Part shown: one piece after another, positions 57,162 to 64,000 of the stretch | How the letters are laid out: each line of letters opens with the position of its first letter | Numbering within the stretch: the stretch's first letter is position 1 | Assembly (NCBI GenBank): GCA_020747065.1 | Contig: JAGMVK010000006.1 | Location: 2,790,001 to 2,854,000 of the forward strand | Direction: 5' to 3' | Origin: Cadophora sp. MPI-SDFR-AT-0126 | Taxonomy: Eukaryota; Ascomycota; Leotiomycetes; Helotiales; Ploettnerulaceae | DNA length: 64,000 nucleotides | Made by a program: the position numbers and the translations under genes | Notes under the pieces: generated by a model | Databases searched by the model: none | Told to the model about the DNA's origin: nothing | What the model saw: the letters and a program-made list of their open reading frames with translations, nothing else

Positions 57162-60100
57162 GATGGACGATGGCTGCTCGATACGAGATGATTATTCTTA
57201 AATTTGAATGTGTTTATGGAGAAGGTTGGGCTCTTGTAAGGAAGTAAGTACTTGAGATGTAGTTGTCAGACGGTCGATGACCGAGGGTTGCGAATATTGT
57301 TTTGTTCTCGAACCTGAGATGAGATGTACTCTAGTTCAAGTATCGGTGAAACGAGGTTGGTTGGTTCTGTATTGATTTGAGACCCGCCTCTTTGGATATT
57401 GAATACTGAGTATCTTGGCCAAAAGTGAGTCTAGTGTTCAATTAGCAACTGACCAAAATGTGAAGGTATTGGAAAATCAGATGTGGACGGAGTGAATTGC
57501 AGATTTTGTGAAAACATAGGGATGAACGGTACATGTAGAAGAGAAAGATACGAGAGAGTGAAAAGCAAGGTTCTACTGACGATATCAAAGGCAATGCAGA
57601 AACCCTGAGAGTAGGAGACAACTTCGAAGAGGAGAATTCTTTGGCCTGTTCTTATAAAGAGAGCAAGGCGGTGATTTGAAATGTGAAACTGGGAAGACCA
57701 GAAGAAAGAAAGAGCAGTAAGAGATTTCACATACCTTGGGTACTTGACTGTTAAAGTGCTATTGTTTGTGTGGTGAGAATTAAGAAGAAGCGATGTCGTG
57801 TTGAGGTTGATAGATGTTGATGTTGATGTTGAAGAGAGATGCCATGAGGAGAAGCTAGAGGCTCTTTAAATAGTCTGGACAGCCAAAAATAAGCGAGGGG
57901 GTTGCAGAACGGTCAATACATGAGGTAGGAAGTAACGCATTTGAGGAGGAAGGCATGCTGGGAGGAAGTCATATAGAGAGGAAGGTAGGAACTACTACTC
58001 AGCCCGAAAGGCAAGAAGGTCCCAGATATACACAGACACCTTTATCACAATTCATTATCAAGCAAGCTCCTCAATTCCTCTCTCAACGTTCCAGGAAACT
58101 CGCACCTGATGTCTGCATCAAGAACAGAAACATTTAACACTTGTAATGAACTCCTCTCAACACTTGAATGTAATACTCTTCTCATCCCTTTCTCTCTCTC
58201 TCCCTTTCTATCGCGCTGCTTGAATCTCAAGTGTAAAATAAAGTATCACGGCCACTCAGAACCACCACGCCTCGTCTCGTCTCCCCTCGTCACCCCTCGT
58301 GAAGACGAAAAGAATCTCATTGTCTAGTAAGCTAGTGAGTAAACAAGCCATTAAACAGCCAAGAAGCCTCGGGGGCTAGCTAGAGTCAGTCAGGGTCATA
58401 AAGAGAGTCTTTTAGAGCCATACCTGCTTCGCTCGTCTTAAACCATAGAACTTAGGAATCAACATTTTGCATCACTCTCTTCGGGATACCTTAACTTTCC
58501 TTTCTCAGCCCTGTTCAGATAACCCAACAAAAGTCGTAGAATTCCTACACTAACTTTAAGCTTTGACTACTCTCTTCTATCTTCGAAACTCTATCTATTA
58601 CAAGTCAGTATCATAAACAATCTTCCTTAGCTGACGATTGTCAAGGAGTTCTCAAAGGAGAGGGGAAGAATCGAGAAAGAAAGAGAGAATCGACAAGTGC
58701 GATCAGTGAAAAGTAAACAAGCATAAGGATAATTCAAGGCAGAATGCAGACAGACAGACACATAGACAGATACATGCCGAAACCGGAATCGATCGCAGAC
58801 GAAACGTCGCTAGTAAATAAGCAAATAATTCAGCGAGGATGTTCAACTCCAATTCCAATCCCCTCCCCTTTCCTTGATCTTTCAACCCACCTCCCCCTTC
58901 CCCCCCTCTCCAAAAAAATCTTCAAACTCCAACTCCAACTCCAACTCCAACTCCAACCTCACGTTTGAAACCCCAATCTCCTTCCCTCCTCCATATTTAC
59001 CTTTGTCCCGACACCGTGCCCACCGTGCCCACCGCACCTAGCCAGCCAACGACGACGACGACAAGGACCTATCCGGGATATATATGTATGGCCTTGAGAA
59101 TCAGAAAGTTAAATACAAGGCCTATTCCAGGCACATATATGTATGAATGAATAAATGAATAAATAACCAAGCGATCGAGCCACGCCACATAGCGTACTGC
59201 CTTCCACTTCCGATTCTGCTTCTGCGTCGAGCTCAAACCCAAATCTAAACTCAAATCCAAATCTCCAAAATCCAAATCCAGGACCGGGACTAGGAACTCA
59301 ATAAGTAAATAGTTACCTGCGCTCAGATTAAAGTCAACTCTCATCTCCCGCTCTATGTCTATCTCCGTCTTGATCTCCGTGTCCTATCGCTATCTACAAA
59401 CATAGAATCACAGAATCACCAGCTTGATTGTTAATCAAATCACACTCACATTCTACACCCACACTCACACCCCAAACCAGTTCTTCAACGTCTTTACTTT
59501 TCATTTCCTATCCTCTCAATCTCAACCTCAAATATTTACAGCGATTCCCCTCCCTCTCTCCCTCCCTCTCCATCATCTCCACTCCTCTCCTTTACCCTCC
59601 CCTTCTCCAAATTCTCATCACACTTCCACCACCACCACAGTACGACTCACACACATCCACCTCAAATCCCCAATAAACGCTTCTGCAGGATTCAGATAAC
59701 CGCCAACGCCCGGCCACTCAAAGTACGAGCCGATAAAAGAGAGAATAAAATCCAGACATTACAATTCAACTAGACGTATTCACACACAAAAAGAAATCAA
59801 GAAAAAGATTTGATTGCGAGTTGCGGATATAATACAAGGAGAGAAAAAAAGGATCGTGAGGCGAGATCTACGATTCGTGTAGTGTAGTGTGCTGGGTATC
59901 GCGATTGGTCGAGTCGGGGATGGAATGTGATGAGATGGAAGAATCCCGTATGTCGTGAGCCTATTCCAGCTCATTTGAAGATAAGATGTGCCGAATTGAG
60001 ATTCGAGGGTTAGGGAATCTCTGTCGAGATCAAGGGAAACGAGAAGGTGGCTCGGGTGTTGAAAATATAACGTAACGTATTGCTCTCGGAGCAGAAGTGT

Positions 60101-60260
60101 CGAATGTTTTTCGGACATCCGATGGTATAAAGGATCATCTCCTGTCGTATTTTGTGGTGTATGAGTTGGGTATGGTTGTGGTGTTGTTGACCAAGACCTC
60201 GCTGAGCGTCAAAACCATCGCTTTAAAAACAAAAACAAAAACAGCTCGAAATCAACCACT
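57162..60260. other. 3.1-kb intergenic region with simple repeats
   Basis: This very long gap lies upstream of the SNF2 gene and downstream of the exchanger gene, both on the minus strand. It contains (GTTGAT)n-like sequence near 57808-57832, pyrimidine-rich tracts (58860-58920, 59530-59620), and (CTCCAA)n at 58927-58957. Open frames here are repeat-driven. It may hold a long leader or an unrecognised non-coding transcript; nothing can be supported. Confidence 0.4.
58927..58957. repeat. (CTCCAA)n microsatellite
   Basis: Five CTCCAA hexamer units in a row, within a pyrimidine-rich tract. Confidence 0.75.
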
Positions 60261-62176
60261 TTAACCAGCCTCCGTGACGAGATTGCCATTCCCATCCGTT
60301 TGTGGATAGTACCAGGCGCACACTGCAATGATCAAATACAAGCATTGCAGAAGCATGCCCTCGAGCCCTAGAAACAAAGTCAGTACAGCCTCCAGCAAAG
60401 TCACCAACGCAATACAGAACTTACAATGCGACTTCCCATCCCCAATCAAATAATTGACCAGAAGCACAGCCACAAATAGTACCGCAATCTGAAACCCATC
60501 AAAACTCAAATCCATGTCCTCCTTGCCCATAATCCACCCAATAATCACCAACAGCGGGATCAGAAACAGCGAAACCTGCATACTACTCCCAACGGCTACG
60601 CCAATGGCTAAATCCATTTTATCTTTCACGGCTACCGTCACGGCTGTGGCGTGCTCCGCAGCGTTTCCGACGATGGGGAGGAGGATCAGACCGACGAATT
60701 CGATGGAAATGGCGCCGCTGGCTGTGATTGCGCTGATGGAGTCGACCATGAACTCGGCGCAGAGTCCAATGACGGCTGTTGCTCCGGCAAGAGTGGCCCA
60801 AGCGACGGCGATGTGCAATTGTGGTTCCTCTTCTTCATCATCGGCATCTTCGTATGCAGTGGCGTTGATGAGTTCATCATTTGGAGGGCGATCTGCAACG
60901 GTAGCTCGGCCAGCTCCTGCTGCTACTCCTCCTGCTTTCGCGAGACCCTTGGATATGGCCCCTGCGGGAACCTTGTGCTTCCGTGGTCGCATAGCAACTT
61001 TCTGACTCTCCTCGTTGAACATGACTGCGTGGGTCTTGAGCTGGAAATACAGATATCCGAGATAAACAACCAGGAGAATGACCGATGTTCCTCGCGAGAG
61101 AGCAGCAACGTGCGATTGGGACTTCACAGCGCTGAACTCATCGAAACATGTCGGAATGATGACGCTCCCTACTGCGAGAGCGAGGAGCGAAGCAGCGGTC
61201 TGAGCGACGGTCTTGTTGAAGAACTGCTCTTCGCGGCGGAGACCTCCGAAGAAGAAACACATGCCAAGGACGAGAAGGAGATTGGATAGAATACTGCCGA
61301 TGAGGGAGGTTTGTACGACGAGGACTTCGTCGTGAGCAAGAGCGATGATTGCGACGATCATTTCGACGGCGTTTCTGGGATTGTTAGCTGGACTCTCTCA
61401 AAGGAAGGATGAACATACCCAAACGAAGCATTCAAAAGACCACCTAAACTTTCCCCAACATGAAGAGCAATCTCCTCAGTTGCAAAACTCAACATAGCCG
61501 CCAGAGGAATGATCGCAATGAAATTGACCACGAAAACAGCCTTCTTATCCACTCCAGCATAATTCAGCGCAATTCCAATTGGAGCAGCCAAGAGTAGAAG
61601 ATTAATCCAAGAATTGAAAATCGTTCGCTGGATCTGGTTCCGAAGGGTAAATGGCTCCTTATGAGGTAGGACCTTGCCCTTGTACCACGGTCTCTTCTTT
61701 TCTTCCTCCTGCTCCTGTCCCTCTCCCTCAGGCACCTTTGCCTTATTCTGTTTCGAAAACCTGCTCAGGAATCTCTTTCGTGCCTTCTCCTCCTGACTTC
61801 TCGGCCGTGTAGATGTGCGATCCACAGCCGTCTCTTCGCTATCCGCGGCCTCTCTAGCCTTGCCATTCGAACTCGAGGCCGTAGTCATCTCGTACTCATT
61901 GTCCTTGGAAGTTCTAGGTCTCTCCTCCGTCCCTTCACGAAATTGTTGCGAATGAAATGCAGGTTCGGTCTGTACTGCAGATAATGGCGCCTCGTCCATA
62001 TCGTCAGGTCTCCTTTGTCTCTGCCCAGCCTCGAGGTCGTTTCCTGATGGCGTCCATGTCTTCGCCCTACCGGTCTTTCTGAATGGATTCCAGGAATCGC
62101 TGTACCATGCTTCCTTTCGCGCTTGGCGCTTTATTGAATCTGGATACTTGTTAGCATTAAACATCCATGGGAGCAT
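60261..62176 (-). CDS. Vacuolar Ca2+/H+ exchanger (VCX/CAX family)
   Basis: A 604-aa cation/proton antiporter of the CaCA superfamily, expected in the vacuolar membrane, moving Ca2+ in against H+. Exons are 62176-61419, 61374-60425 and 60367-60261. About 180 hydrophilic, charged N-terminal residues precede the membrane part, longer than in yeast Vcx1. The membrane core has the first repeat motif GGLLNASFGNAVEMI (GNxxE) and the second PIVGNAAEHATAV (GNxxE). About eleven hydrophobic segments are seen, with a cytosolic acidic loop (DADDEEEEPQ) between the two halves. The C-terminus is short (LYLIIAVCAWYYPQTDGNG). The last intron joins DGKSH to WLEGMLLQ in frame. Fungal paralogues differ in N-terminal length, so no gene symbol is given. 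Confidence 0.9.
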
Positions 62177-62702
62177 CGCTGAAGGTCTGCATACGCATAT
62201 TAAAAGTCATTTTGGATTATGTTGTAGGAAGAAAGTCTGCTGTTCTTTGTTGATTGAGCGGACTGAGTATATCAACGGGGCGCACTGCTGGCGTTTGGTG
62301 CCAACAAGGTAGAATCAGGCGGAATGTAGAAAGCCCGATTGGTTGCTGGATGCGTTGATGTGAGGTGTCGGGCGTGATGTGCAACACGAAATCTGTCTGT
62401 CGCACGACAATATCGTGATCTTATCAATCTTCGAGTCCAACCCCGTCCTGTACTGCGGGGCGAATTGATGTTGTCAATCGGTGCTGAGAATTCGCAAATT
62501 GATTGCGTCTCCAAGCTCAGCCCAGCCTCGGCGCGAAGCTTGTTGCTGATGATGCGATGGGGGCTGAGGAATAAATGGACCTGGGTCGCGTGGAAAGCCT
62601 CGTGGCAATTAGACAAGCAAGGCTCGGATTGTATACCTGAGCTGAAGTCGGTCTGCGGGGTAGAGCAGAGTCAGGCTGACTTGTTGTCTTCGTTGTCAAA
62701 GT

Positions 62703-62740
<38 letters not shown>

Positions 62741-64000
62741 GAGCGCAGAATGGAAGAGAGGAGAGGAGAAAGGGAGACAGAAGATGAAGGAAGGCCTTAA
62801 AGTTGGTGATGGCACGGCCAGGTTTCTTGTCTAATCTCGGTGGCTTTGCTATCAACCCCTGTCGTTCTTTATGATCATGGAGATCTAACCGCTTCAACGC
62901 CCCACAGGGCAATCCACAGGTCCGCGTAATTCCCAGCTGTTAACTTAAGCTCGAGCAATAATAGCGTCAGATAAGTGAGAAAGAAACGCATCGATCGAGT
63001 AAGAAGCTGCATCTCGGGTTTACTGGTATATTTTCAGCCTAATACATACCATCAGGCCTGATTTCTGGCCGTAGATGCACTGTTACTGGCTTGACATGCA
63101 GGTGTTTTCACCTGAAGGCTGAATCCAGACCAGACCAGGCCACAGGCCATGCTGCATGCGCCACCAGGGTACAAGTAAGTCAGAGGACAAGAAGTAACAG
63201 CTCCATACAGGGGCACGCAGGCATCGGCATTGCAACTTGAAACACAAATCGGAACATTTGTACTTGTCGGACTGGGGATGACGACAGCGGTATTTACTTC
63301 ACTCGACGTTATATACAATGTAGCATCTAATCTACTGTAAATTGGTCACTCCTCTCTCCTCACGATTTCTATTCATAAGAAAAGCCTCCTGTTCCCCTTG
63401 TTCTCTTTCCCTTCTATATTTTTCTGATCAAAAACTTGGCCAACTTGGCACCAAGAATCTTGGATTGTGCTTGACTTTGCTTGACGCGCCAAATAAGCTT
63501 CATCACCAAGACTCTGAACTCTTGGTTTTTCTCACTCTTGGCTCTCGCCCTCGCCTCACCAGCCTCTCAAACTCTCTCTTCCTCCAGGTAGCGGATTTTA
63601 TCCGTCCACTCAAACGCCGCCGACGCAATCAGCCACAGCACAGAGAAACAACCAGCGCATCAAGCATCATCGCGCAGTGCAGATCCATCCATCTATCGCA
63701 CATCCAATCATAAATTCCGCTATTGGTCGAACGAATAAACAAAACAAAACGCTTTCAGTTAAATGCGAGAGAAGAGGTAAATTAGTAGTATTTAAGGTTT
63801 TTGGTCCTGGCGTCAGATGGTGGCTCAGGATGCTTGACCTTTCCCACCCTTTTTTCCCTTACTGCCTTGTTCCAGCAGACAGACAGAAATGTTTTGTATT
63901 TCTCTCGGGTCTTTCTAGCGCACGTTGGGTGTGGCTGAGCTAAATTGAAAGCGTCGATTCGAAAGTGATTAAATTTTTCCTAACTAAATACCTTCCTTCC
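62177..64000. other. Intergenic region to window end
   Basis: It contains the exchanger promoter, a (TTG)n tract at about 62703-62741, and a minus-strand Cys-rich open frame at 63052-63318 that has no ATG. No gene is supported. The right end has only short open frames. Confidence 0.35.
62703..62741. repeat. (TTG)n trinucleotide microsatellite
   Basis: About thirteen TTG units follow each other. The minus strand reads as a poly-Gln stretch, but no gene around it is supported. Confidence 0.85.

Noticed and set aside
62517..62912. Minus-strand frame with poly-Gln
   Set aside because: The Gln run is just the TTG microsatellite; the rest has no motif.
63052..63318. Cys-rich open frame on the minus strand, possible small secreted protein
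   Set aside because: The frame opens at TTG without an ATG or signal peptide, and no convincing upstream exon was found.
1..64000. CRISPR arrays, bacterial operons, ribosome binding sites
   Set aside because: The window is eukaryotic with spliced genes; no regularly spaced repeats were seen.

Overview
The window is nuclear DNA from a filamentous ascomycete (Pezizomycotina). Genes lie on both strands, are split by short spliceosomal introns (about 47-210 bp, mostly GT-AG with CTRAY-like branch points), and encode typical fungal families: a GPI-anchored GH5 endoglucanase, an OrsD-type relic, a peroxisomal thiolase with PTS2, ESF1, a RING-SNF2 ATPase, a vacuolar-type Ca2+/H+ exchanger and a fungal death-domain-like N-terminus. 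The order cannot be fixed by eye; Leotiomycetes is only a guess. Exon models below were built by hand from splice sites and reading frame.

Left part (1-25.5 kb): an accessory catabolic or detoxification gene cluster. It holds an MFS exporter (cut by the window edge), two carotenoid-oxygenase/stilbene-cleaving-type dioxygenases, two alpha/beta hydrolases, a carboxymuconolactone-decarboxylase-like protein, an NmrA-like NAD(P)-binding protein, a phenol-hydroxylase-type FAD monooxygenase, a secreted CrtC/kievitone-hydratase-like protein, a class-B-type flavin monooxygenase and a DUF3500 gene. Inferred logic: export or outside modification of an aromatic plant compound, hydroxylation, C=C cleavage, ester hydrolysis and further ring metabolism. 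The left arm is decaying: the MFS gene has a frameshift, the first dioxygenase has an in-frame TAG near its start, and the DUF3500 gene has three frame changes. A nonsense-riddled OrsD-type relic sits in the middle. The right arm (11-25 kb) looks intact.

Middle part (25.5-44 kb): a gene-poor, partly AT-rich spacer, a GH5 endoglucanase with a GPI-type tail, a very large secreted multidomain gene (SGNH hydrolase, FN3, Thr/Pro-rich repeats, probable NucA/NucB-type nuclease domain, 15 exons), an unrecognised Trp-rich protein gene, and two unrecognised membrane-protein genes.

Right part (44-64 kb): housekeeping genes. These are an acylphosphatase with a 13-nt micro-exon and two GC-AG introns, peroxisomal 3-ketoacyl-CoA thiolase, a Helo-like/ubiquitin-like fusion, ESF1, a RING-finger SNF2 ATPase of the Rad5/Uls1 type and a VCX/CAX exchanger. 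They are separated by long intergenic regions with microsatellites.
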